8,890 nucleotides of DNA from Pseudomonadota bacterium (GTDB lineage: Bacteria > Pseudomonadota > Alphaproteobacteria > Azospirillales > Azospirillaceae), in contig JAEZHQ010000323.1 of assembly GCA_023416455.1 (NCBI GenBank), positions 1 through 8,890 on the forward strand, read 5' to 3'. This document shows positions 1 to 5,873 of this stretch, piece after piece. The number at the start of each line of letters is the position of its first letter. The first letter of the stretch is position 1. The translations under genes and the position numbers were made by a program. The notes under the pieces are model-generated. The model had not been told where the DNA came from. It did not search any database and saw nothing but the letters and a program-made list of their open reading frames with translations.

Positions 1-23
1 GCGAAATGGCGGAACTATGGGCT

Positions 24-52
24 TTGAATGCAAAAGGGTGTCGTTGTATGCT
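24..52 (+). promoter_or_regulatory. possible sigma70-type promoter of the amide-hydrolase operon
   Basis: TTGAAT at 24-29 and TATGCT at 47-52 are separated by 17 nt. Each matches the sigma70 consensus at about four of six positions. Transcription would start near 59-60, at the edge of the palindrome at 60-73, which would suit repressor control. The match is weak, and nothing else recognisable lies in the first 96 bases. Confidence 0.3.
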
Positions 53-59
53 TCTGCTC

Positions 60-73
60 GCCAAATATTTGGC
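60..73. promoter_or_regulatory. perfect 14-bp palindrome, candidate operator
   Basis: GCCAAATATTTGGC is its own reverse complement across all 14 bases, and the symmetry stops abruptly on both sides. It lies 23 bases before the ATG at 97 and just upstream of the Shine-Dalgarno site at 84-88, over the transcription start expected from the promoter-like elements at 24-52. An AT-rich centre with GC arms is common for dimeric repressor operators. Which regulator binds is unknown, and no repressor gene is visible next to it. Confidence 0.5.
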
Positions 74-96
74 ACATTATAAAAAGGATTCCTCAG

Positions 97-726
97 ATGA
101 GCGATCTCTCCATTTACGAGCGCCAAGAGTTCGGAAAGCCCCTCGGTTTCGGTCTCAAGACCGCTCTGCTGGTCATCGATTTCCAGGTTGGATTCACCCG
201 CGAGGATGCGTTCGGCGGCTTCAACATCAACGCCTCCATCGCCGCGACGGAAAAGCTGCTGAAGGTCGCGCGGGCGGTGGAGATGCCGATCGCCCATGCC
301 TGCTTCATCGCCTCCGGCGCGGTCGGCGGCGTCGGCCCCTTTGGCGAGAAGGTTCCGAACCTGCTGAAGCTGACGGCGGACGCGCCCGACACCGCCTTCG
401 TTCCGTCCATCGCGCCGCAGGACGGCGAATTCGTCGTGCGCAAGCAGCATGCGTCCGCTTTCTTCGGCACCGCGCTGGCTCCCTGGTTGCAGGCCAACGG
501 TGTGGACACGCTGCTGATCGCGGGCTGCACCACGTCGGGCTGCGTGCGCGCCAGCGTGGTCGACGCCTCCGCCCACGGCTTCCGCCCGGTGATCGTCGAG
601 GATTGCGTCGGCGACCGCGCCGAAGGCCCGCACAAGGCCAACCTGTTCGACATGCGCCAGAAATACGCCGACGTGCTGTCGTTGGAGGCGGTGGCCGCCC
701 ATTTCGGCCAATCCGCCGCTCTCTGA
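97..726 (+). CDS. isochorismatase-family cysteine amidohydrolase (N-carbamoylsarcosine amidase / maleamate amidase-like)
   Basis: This 209-aa protein is probably a cytoplasmic C-N hydrolase that releases ammonia or carbamate from a small amide or N-carbamoyl compound. The isochorismatase-fold Asp-Lys-Cys triad is visible as D28 in LVIDFQ, K116 in VVRKQHAS and C149 in GCTTSGCV. The GCTTSGCVRASVVDA block and the later VGDRAEGPH are typical, from memory, of the N-carbamoylsarcosine amidase branch rather than of nicotinamidases or true isochorismatases. ATG 97 is chosen because AAGGA at 84-88 lies 8 nt upstream. An in-frame ATG at 28 would add 23 residues unlike the family and has no ribosome site. 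It is the first gene of a probable operon with two amidases. The family is firm but the substrate is not: maleamate, N-carbamoyl amino acids and other small amides all remain possible. Confidence 0.88.
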   Translation: MSDLSIYERQEFGKPLGFGLKTALLVIDFQVGFTREDAFGGFNINASIAATEKLLKVARAVEMPIAHACFIASGAVGGVGPFGEKVPNLLKLTADAPDTAFVPSIAPQDGEFVVRKQHASAFFGTALAPWLQANGVDTLLIAGCTTSGCVRASVVDASAHGFRPVIVEDCVGDRAEGPHKANLFDMRQKYADVLSLEAVAAHFGQSAAL

Positions 727-760
727 CCCCGACAACGCGCCCGCGTCAACACCCGACACA

Positions 761-786
761 CCGGGGCGGCCAAACCGCCGCCCCGG
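761..786 (+). repeat. perfect 10-bp intercistronic hairpin
   Basis: CCGGGGCGGC (761-770) and GCCGCCCCGG (777-786) form a perfect 10-bp stem around the 6-nt loop CAAACC. It lies in the 83-bp gap between the isochorismatase-like gene and the first amidase, and ends 10 nt before that amidase's Shine-Dalgarno site. There is no T-run after it, so it is not a standard intrinsic terminator. A role in partial termination, mRNA end protection or differential expression of gene one is inferred. Confidence 0.6.
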
Positions 787-796
787 CGCTACGAAT

Positions 797-802
797 GGAA
801 GG
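797..802 (+). promoter_or_regulatory. Shine-Dalgarno site that decides the first amidase start
   Basis: GGAAGG at 797-802 lies 7 nt before ATG 810. An in-frame ATG at 795 overlaps this site and has no ribosome site of its own, so 810 is preferred. Confidence 0.6.
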
Positions 803-809
803 CAGCAGC

Positions 810-2183
810 ATGACCACTCTTTCGGCAACGTCTTCGGTTCCACCGGTTGCGGGGGGCTGCGAGACGGACACCGCCGCCTGTCTGGATCGGATCGAACGCC
901 TGAACCCGACCGTGAACGCGGTCCTGACCGCCGATGCCGAGGAGGCCATGGCGCAGGCCCGCGCGGTGGACCGGCTGCGGGCCGCGGGCGAATGGCCGGG
1001 TTTGCTGGACGGCCTGTCCGTCACCATCAAGGACTGCTTCGAGCTGGCCGGTCGGACAACCAGCTACGGTTCCATCGGCTTTGCCCGCCTCGGCCAAAGG
1101 GACGCCACCATCGTCAAGCGGCTGCGCGCCGCCGGTGCGGTCATCGTCGGGCGCAACAACCTCAGTGAATTCTGTCTCGGCTCGACCAATCAGAACGAAC
1201 ATCACGGCTCGTGCCGCAATCCGTGGGACATCGCGCGGGTGCCCGGCGGATCGAGCGGCGGTTCGGCCTCGGCGGTGGCGGCCGGTCTGTCGCGCGTGTC
1301 CATCGGCACCGACACGGGTGGCTCGATCCGCATTCCGGCGGCGCTGTGCGGCGTGGTCGGCCTGCGCCCGAGCGTCGGACGGGTGCCCAACACCGGCACC
1401 ATCGAATGCAGCGTGGATTTCGACACCATAGGGCCGCTTGCCTGTTCCGTGACCGATGTCGCCCGCGCCTTTGCTGCGATCGCGGGCTATGACCCGGCGG
1501 ACCCCAATTCGGTCGACCGCCCCTTGGGCAATTTCCTGCCGACACTGAAGGACGGCGTGTCCGGCGTCCGCATCGGCTTGCCGCGCAATTTCTACTTCGA
1601 GGATGTGCAGTCCGGCGTCGCCGCCCGCGTCCGTGAAGCCGCCGCCGTTCTGGAGCGCGCCGGGGCCACGCTGGTCGACATCACCATCGACGGGGCGGAG
1701 GCGGCTCAGGCCCGCACCGGCTTCTCGTTGCTGGTCGCGGACATGGCGCAGTATCACCTGGACAAGATCCGGTCCGCACCCGAGGCCATCGGTCCCGAAG
1801 TGCTGCGCCGCCTCAAGCTCGGCCTGCCGGTCAGCGGTGTCGAATACGCCGAATCGCGGCGCTGGCTGGCGGCGTGGAAGCTGCGGTTCCGCGCGCTGTT
1901 CGAAACGGTGGATCTGATCCTGACGCCGACCTCCCCGGTCGTCGCTCCGCGCATCGACGATGCCGCCGACATGATCGCGGCCACCAAGGCGGTCAGCCGC
2001 TTCACCTACGGCTTCGGTGCCTTGGGCCTGCCCGCCATGAGCGTCCCCTGCGGCTTCGATTCCAACAGGATGCCGGTCGGGATGCAGCTTGTCGGGCGCT
2101 GGTTCGACGATCCGCTGGTTCTGCGTGCCGGTGCCGCCTTCCAGGCCGCCACCGATCATCACCGGCAACGCCCGCAGCTGTAA
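810..2183 (+). CDS. amidase-signature family hydrolase (first of two)
   Basis: This 457-aa protein hydrolyses an amide to carboxylate and ammonia by the Ser-cisSer-Lys mechanism. The triad is complete: K74 in SVTIKD, S148 in PGGSSGGS and nucleophile S172 in GTDTGGSIRIPA. The 24-residue spacing between the two serines is the one seen in characterised family members. GLRPSVGRVPNTG and DTIGPLACSVTDVA follow in the usual order, and LTPTSPVVAP and GLPAMSVPCGF mark the C-terminal core. Length is normal for a stand-alone amidase, and there is no signal peptide. Reading upstream of 810 in this frame runs antisibling through the isochorismatase-like gene and is not coding. The second amidase follows after 39 bp, so co-transcription is likely. 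Substrate is unknown; Glu-tRNA amidotransferase subunit A is unlikely because no gatB or gatC lies nearby. Confidence 0.9.
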   Translation: MTTLSATSSVPPVAGGCETDTAACLDRIERLNPTVNAVLTADAEEAMAQARAVDRLRAAGEWPGLLDGLSVTIKDCFELAGRTTSYGSIGFARLGQRDATIVKRLRAAGAVIVGRNNLSEFCLGSTNQNEHHGSCRNPWDIARVPGGSSGGSASAVAAGLSRVSIGTDTGGSIRIPAALCGVVGLRPSVGRVPNTGTIECSVDFDTIGPLACSVTDVARAFAAIAGYDPADPNSVDRPLGNFLPTLKDGVSGVRIGLPRNFYFEDVQSGVAARVREAAAVLERAGATLVDITIDGAEAAQARTGFSLLVADMAQYHLDKIRSAPEAIGPEVLRRLKLGLPVSGVEYAESRRWLAAWKLRFRALFETVDLILTPTSPVVAPRIDDAADMIAATKAVSRFTYGFGALGLPAMSVPCGFDSNRMPVGMQLVGRWFDDPLVLRAGAAFQAATDHHRQRPQL

Positions 2184-2222
2184 GTCCGGCACCCCGCCCA
2201 GCGCCTTGAGAAGGGATCCCGC

Positions 2223-3518
2223 ATGGAACCGTTTCAACTCACCGCCAGCGCCGCTGCGCACCGCATACGCGAAGGCCGTCTGACCAGCGAAGCCCTGGTT
2301 CGCTCCTGCCTGGAGCGGATCGAGGCCCGCGACCCCGACGTCCGCGCCTGGATTCACGTCGATCCCGCCCGCGCCCTCGCCGCCGCCCGCGACGCCGACA
2401 AACGCGCGGCCACCGGCCCGCTGCACGGCATCCCGTTCGGGGTCAAGGACGTGATCGACACCGCCGATCTGCCGACCACCCACAATTCCCCGATCTTCCA
2501 GGGCCACCGGCCGGCGCGCGACGCCGCCTGCGTTTCGATCACCCGCAGCGCGGGCGGCATCCTGCTCGGCAAGACCGACACCGTCGAATTCGCGTCCGGC
2601 GGACGCAAGGCGGCAACCCGCAACCCCGCCAATCTCGCCCACACGCCCGGCGGCTCATCGTCGGGATCAGGGGCGGCGGTCGCCGATTTCCATGTGCCGC
2701 TGGCCTTCGGCACGCAAACGGGCGGCTCCCACATCCGCCCTGCCTCTTTCAACGGCATCTATGGTTTCAAGCCGACCTGGGGCGTCGTCAGCCGGGAAGG
2801 CATGAAGCATTACGCGGTGTCCCTCGATACGCTCGGGTGGTATGGCCGCTGCGTGGACGATCTGGCGCTGCTGGCCGAAGCGTTCCAACTGGAGGGCTTC
2901 GGTCCGGGTGCGGAACCCGCCGCGACGCCTCCGGTCGCCTCCTTGCGGGTTGGGCTGTGCCGGTCGCCCGTGTGGTCGAACATCGAACCGGCGGGCGAAG
3001 CCGCCCTGATGCTCGCCGCAAAGCGTCTGGAAGAGGCCGGCGCGACGGTGGTGCCTTTCGAGTTGCCGGAAGAGTTCGCCTCCCTCGCCGAAATCCAGGA
3101 GATCATCCGCTTCGGCGAAGGGCGCGCGTCCTTCCTGGACATCCATCTCACCGACCGCCACCGTCTGCACAAGGATCTCGCCTATCATTGCGAGGAAAAC
3201 CACGGCATCAACAGCCGGATCCTGACCGAAGCCTACGATGTCGCCGGGCATTGCCGCGCCCGTTTCGCCAGCCTGTTCGAGTCGATCGACGTCATCCTGA
3301 CCCCGGCGGCCCCCGGTGAAGCGCCGGAAGGATTGCACACCACCGGCAACCATATTTTCAACGGCATCTGGACGGTGTTGCACACCCCCTGCCTTGCCAT
3401 GCCCTGCGCCAAGGGACCGCGCGGTCTTCCGGTCGGGGTGCAGTTCGTGGCTCCGCGTTTCCACGACGCCGCCCTGCTGTCCATGGCCAACGCCATCGCG
3501 CCGGTGGTCGCACCGTAA
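2223..3518 (+). CDS. amidase-signature family hydrolase (second of two)
   Basis: This 431-aa amidase-signature enzyme should cleave a C-N amide bond in the cytoplasm. The triad is K75 (PFGVKDVID), S145 (TPGGSSSGSG) and S169 (GTQTGGSHIRP), again with 24 residues between the serines. Next come YGFKPTWGVVSREGMKHY and DTLGWYGRCVDDLALL, which belong to a different branch from the first amidase (compare GLRPSVGRVPN there). The pair is therefore not a recent duplication. His170 beside the nucleophile replaces the more usual aliphatic residue. ATG 2223 follows AAGGGA at 2211-2216, 6 nt away. It is the last gene of the operon: the next gene is convergent, and two strong hairpins lie downstream. The two amidases may serve different steps or different amides of one pathway; the substrate cannot be read from the sequence. 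Confidence 0.9.
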   Translation: MEPFQLTASAAAHRIREGRLTSEALVRSCLERIEARDPDVRAWIHVDPARALAAARDADKRAATGPLHGIPFGVKDVIDTADLPTTHNSPIFQGHRPARDAACVSITRSAGGILLGKTDTVEFASGGRKAATRNPANLAHTPGGSSSGSGAAVADFHVPLAFGTQTGGSHIRPASFNGIYGFKPTWGVVSREGMKHYAVSLDTLGWYGRCVDDLALLAEAFQLEGFGPGAEPAATPPVASLRVGLCRSPVWSNIEPAGEAALMLAAKRLEEAGATVVPFELPEEFASLAEIQEIIRFGEGRASFLDIHLTDRHRLHKDLAYHCEENHGINSRILTEAYDVAGHCRARFASLFESIDVILTPAAPGEAPEGLHTTGNHIFNGIWTVLHTPCLAMPCAKGPRGLPVGVQFVAPRFHDAALLSMANAIAPVVAP

Positions 3519-3656
3519 ATCCGTCGCTGATCCCCGCCACCCGGTCCGCAACGGCCGGTCCCATGCCCGCCTCTCCGTGCCAAAGGCACAGAAAACCCAC
3601 AGCGGATCAGCGGGTTTCCGAAGGGGTGTTCATCGGATGAGGATTCCGGAAACCGC

Positions 3657-3689
3657 GCGCCGTGCGTTTCCTTCCGAAACACACGGCGC
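3657..3689 (+). terminator. strong hairpin, probable transcription end of the amidase operon
   Basis: GCGCCGTG (3657-3664) pairs with CACGGCGC (3682-3689). After one C/A mismatch, GTTTC (3666-3670) pairs with GAAAC (3676-3680) around the loop CTTCC. The following + strand sequence contains GTCTTTCT, a weak U-tract. The hairpin lies 139 nt after the second amidase stop. Hairpin formation is clear from the sequence; a terminator role is inferred from its place between convergent genes. Confidence 0.5.
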
Positions 3690-3713
3690 TCCGGTCTTTC
3701 TACCAGCGGATTC

Positions 3714-3756
3714 ATACCGGCGGCGCATGAACACTTCCATTGAGCGCCGCCGGTAT
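3714..3756. terminator. perfect 13-bp stem-loop, probable bidirectional terminator
   Basis: ATACCGGCGGCGC (3714-3726) and GCGCCGCCGGTAT (3744-3756) are exact reverse complements around a 17-nt loop. The element is 45 bases from the stop of the convergent NIPSNAP gene and would stop transcripts arriving from either side. Neither flank has a T-run, so a Rho-assisted stop or an RNA-end protector is an alternative. The rest of the 3519-3800 gap holds shorter repeats (GTGCC/GGCAC at 3577-3589, GGTTTCCG/CGGAAACC at 3613-3654) and no convincing gene. Confidence 0.55.
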
Positions 3757-3800
3757 CACGCTTGGGATTTGTTCCGATTCCGCGCGATCCTGTTCAATTC

Positions 3801-4415
3801 TCACTTGATCATCGAGAATGGCGCCGCACGCAGGATCTTGGTCGATTCGTGGATCACGATGTCGCTGTCATCCGGCGGCCAGATGTTCTTGGCCGCCGCC
3901 GCCTCCTGAACGGCCGTGCGCTCGTCGAGGCTCTTGTAGGACCAGATGTCCATCCATTGATTGAGTTCGCCGATATCGGATGCGAACACGCCGGCCGACG
4001 GTGACAGAGCGGCGCGCGCCGGGAACCTTTCTTTCCAGCGTTCCGCCATGACCGGTATCGTGAAGGCTTTCAGCGTCCGGATGCGCATCTCGAAAAAGGG
4101 TCCGTCGTTCGACGGAGCCAGCGGAACGCCGAACGGCATCGCATCGAACAGCTCCGACCGCATCTCGGCGATGAACGGGCCGTTGTCGGGCGGCCAGATG
4201 CCGGCCTTGACCGCTTCGGCGCGAATCTTGGACCGCTCCTGGACGTTCTCGTAGGGCCACACATGGACGACCTGGTTGAGCGGGCCGATCTCGGTGAACC
4301 AGAAGGCCGCCATCGGCGACAGCCGCTCCCGCCGCGGCAGGGCGTCGCCGAAGCGCTTCAGGAACTCCGGGAGCGTTCCGGGGTGCAGCCGGTAGGTGCG
4401 AAACTCGTAGATCAT
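3801..4415 (-). CDS. NIPSNAP family protein with two tandem domains
   Basis: This 204-aa protein belongs to the NIPSNAP group of the dimeric alpha/beta-barrel fold. It opens with the typical MIYEFRTYRLHPG. Two copies of the domain (about residues 1-99 and 106-204) align without a gap at an offset of exactly 105. Shared blocks include LSP (32 and 137), IGxLNQ (43 and 148), IWPPD (73 and 178) and a final PF. No catalytic residues are established for the family, so function is unknown; in bacteria it often sits with catabolic genes. ATG 4415 is chosen because GAAGG lies 8 nt upstream and gives the family-typical N-terminus. The in-frame ATG at 4430 overlaps the upstream stop as ATGA but has no ribosome site; it would add five residues. 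It is the last gene of the run and probably translationally coupled to the lactonase-like gene. Confidence 0.85.
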   Translation of the reverse strand: MIYEFRTYRLHPGTLPEFLKRFGDALPRRERLSPMAAFWFTEIGPLNQVVHVWPYENVQERSKIRAEAVKAGIWPPDNGPFIAEMRSELFDAMPFGVPLAPSNDGPFFEMRIRTLKAFTIPVMAERWKERFPARAALSPSAGVFASDIGELNQWMDIWSYKSLDERTAVQEAAAAKNIWPPDDSDIVIHESTKILRAAPFSMIK

Positions 4416-4426
4416 TGGATATGCCT

Positions 4427-5317
4427 TCATGAATCAACGCAACTGGCAACGCAACTGGCCTGGCCCCTGCCAAGCGCCACTTCCGTGATGTGCAGTCCGG
4501 CCGGCGTCCGGCGCGAGGGGAAGCGGTCCTTCAGCCGTGCCTCGTGAACGGGAATGACCCGCCGCGCCTCGCCGCCGACCTTGCCGAGCATCTCGTGGGT
4601 GGCGAGGAGAAGATTGGTCTGGCTGCCGGTCGCGAGGCCGATCGGCTGGTAGGAGGGATCGTTCTCGTCGTCGCCGACGAGATTTTCGAAGCGGTAGACG
4701 AGGTCGCCGGCCAGGATCCAGCCGTCGGACGTCTCGCGCTTGCCGTCGTTGCGCACGAGGACGTACTGGCAGCCGGCCGTGTGCGTGTCGTGCGCGGGAA
4801 AGAGATCGATGCCCGGCAGCACGTCTTCGCGGGCGCCGTCCACGCAGACCAGCCGCCCCTCGCGGGCGAGGCTGACCGCGCGCATGACGTCGTTGGCGTC
4901 GATGGCGGCCGTCAGCCAGCGGAACTTCCGGTCGAGCGCCATCGCCCAGACCCACGTCGTCAGCTCCTTCTCCTGAATGTAGAAGGTCGCGTTGGGGAAA
5001 TGGTCGGCACCCCCGAAATGATCGAAATGGGCATGCGTGACCAGGACATGCGTCACGTCCTCCGGCGTCACGCCGCAGCCGGCCAGAACATCGCGCGGAG
5101 AATGCCAGTTCTCCACGCCGAAGCGGTCGTTCAGCTCCTTGCCGTATGCCTTGTTGTCGTAGCCGACATCGACCATCGCGACATGCCCGTTCCCCTTGAT
5201 GAGGACGTAGGAATAGGAGAACCGGATGCTCTCGCCGAAGGCGCCGTGGACGGCGATGCCCTTCGGAAACACGCTGGTGTAGCCGTACTCCAGAACCCAG
5301 ATCGAATAGTCGCCCAT
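4427..5317 (-). CDS. metallo-beta-lactamase-fold hydrolase, N-acyl homoserine lactonase-like
   Basis: This 296-aa protein should be a dinuclear metal hydrolase in the cytoplasm. All expected ligands are present: H95, H97, D99 and H100 in THAHFDHFGG, H179 in DTHTAG, bridging D205 in LAGDLVY and H258 in IPVHE. The layout matches the lactonase branch (AttM/AiiA-like; some relatives open other lactones such as 4-pyridoxolactone) rather than antibiotic-degrading enzymes, and there is no signal peptide. ATG 5317 follows CCTCCTT on the + strand (5325-5331), that is AAGGAGG, 7 nt upstream. The frame stays open further upstream only by chance. Genes upstream and downstream face the same way, and the stop overlaps an ATG as ATGA. 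The C-terminus ends in a duplicated ASCV encoded by a 12-bp tandem repeat. A quorum-quenching role is possible, but the catabolic setting favours a pathway lactone or ester. Confidence 0.87.
   Translation of the reverse strand: MGDYSIWVLEYGYTSVFPKGIAVHGAFGESIRFSYSYVLIKGNGHVAMVDVGYDNKAYGKELNDRFGVENWHSPRDVLAGCGVTPEDVTHVLVTHAHFDHFGGADHFPNATFYIQEKELTTWVWAMALDRKFRWLTAAIDANDVMRAVSLAREGRLVCVDGAREDVLPGIDLFPAHDTHTAGCQYVLVRNDGKRETSDGWILAGDLVYRFENLVGDDENDPSYQPIGLATGSQTNLLLATHEMLGKVGGEARRVIPVHEARLKDRFPSRRTPAGLHITEVALGRGQASCVASCVDS
4435..4458. repeat. exact tandem 12-bp duplication at the end of the lactonase-like gene
   Basis: CAACGCAACTGG occurs at 4435-4446 and again at 4447-4458 with no change. Read on the - strand it encodes ASCV twice, just before the final DS and stop. 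The repeat preserves the frame and lies within 10 bases of the coupled start of the next gene, so it looks like a recent slippage event. Confidence 0.9.
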
Positions 5318-5357
5318 CGGGCTTCCTCCTTGGTGTCGGTCGGCGGTCCGTGCCTCG

Positions 5358-5867
5358 CTATCCGCCGGTGCGGCCGTGATGGGCGCAGCAAGCCTGGTCG
5401 AAGGCGATGATCTCGAAGCCGGGGAGCGCGCCGGTCGCCCAGTGCAGCTCCTGCCAGCCGTGCCGGAGCAGCGGGAGCGTGCCGTCCACGTCGAGCACAC
5501 CGCCGGGCCGCGTGGTCGATCGCGCCTGCTCCAGCGCCCGCCCGATCCAGGCCGCCGCGCGCGTCAGGTGCCGATGATGGTGCGCGCTCTGCGCCGGAAC
5601 CGCCGCGGAACGGATCGCATCCCGCGCCCCGTCGCAGGCATGGCGGGCCAGGCCCAGCATCGGGTGGTCGGGAACCGCGGACCGGCTTCCCGCCGCCGCC
5701 AGGACGAGAACGCCCGCGAGCTGCGCGGCGGCCTGCCGCAAATCCTCGAAAGGGCGGCGCATGGCGATCGCGTAAGCCACGGTCCGGTCGTCCAGCGGCG
5801 CGGCGAGGAGGGCCGGGAGGCCGGCCTCCGGGTGCGGCGCGCCATCGTCCGGAAGGTCGCCGCGCAT
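5358..5867 (-). CDS. hypothetical protein, 169 aa, unrecognised family
   Basis: I do not recognise this protein. It is open for 169 codons on the same strand as its neighbours, starts 6 bases after the stop of the CE4 hydrolase, and ends 40 bases before the lactonase-like gene, filling what would otherwise be a large gap in a compact operon. It is Ala-rich and looks mainly helical, with no clear membrane segment or signal peptide. Possible metal or cofactor features are HHHRH at residues 96-100, H76/C78 and a C-terminal CCAHH at 160-164; LDVDGT sits at 125-130. ATG 5867 lacks a good Shine-Dalgarno site, so translation may depend on coupling to the preceding gene. It could be a subunit or metal-handling partner of a neighbour, which is inference only. 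The opposite strand is also open here but reads antisense across the conserved CE4 gene. Confidence 0.62.
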   Translation of the reverse strand: MRGDLPDDGAPHPEAGLPALLAAPLDDRTVAYAIAMRRPFEDLRQAAAQLAGVLVLAAAGSRSAVPDHPMLGLARHACDGARDAIRSAAVPAQSAHHHRHLTRAAAWIGRALEQARSTTRPGGVLDVDGTLPLLRHGWQELHWATGALPGFEIIAFDQACCAHHGRTGG

Positions 5868-5873
5868 GGCGTT

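Noticed and set aside
28..96. N-terminal extension of the isochorismatase-like protein from ATG 28
   Set aside because: It covers the promoter-like elements and palindrome, has no ribosome site, and the added residues do not resemble the family.
97..726. True isochorismatase or nicotinamidase
   Set aside because: The GCTTSGCVRASVVDA and VGDRAEGPH blocks fit the N-carbamoylsarcosine/maleamate amidase branch better, and no siderophore or NAD genes are nearby.
6..809. Open frame upstream of and in frame with the first amidase
   Set aside because: It overlaps the isochorismatase-like gene in another frame, its translation is Arg/Ala-rich shadow sequence, and the amidase has a proper start with a ribosome site at 810.
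789..2642. Long - strand open frame opposite the first amidase
   Set aside because: It is antisense to an enzyme with an intact catalytic triad; the Gly/Arg-rich translation shows no family motif and is typical of GC-rich shadow frames.
3526..3612. CGCTGATCC/GGATCAGCG distant inverted repeat as transposon ends
   Set aside because: The arms are only 9 bp, no transposase or target duplication is visible, and the enclosed DNA is about 70 bases.
4427..5317. Antibiotic-resistance beta-lactamase
   Set aside because: No signal peptide, and the ligand layout and context fit cytoplasmic lactonase-type members of the fold.
4490..5410. + strand open frame opposite the lactonase-like gene
   Set aside because: Antisense shadow of a gene with a complete dinuclear metal site; no motif of its own.
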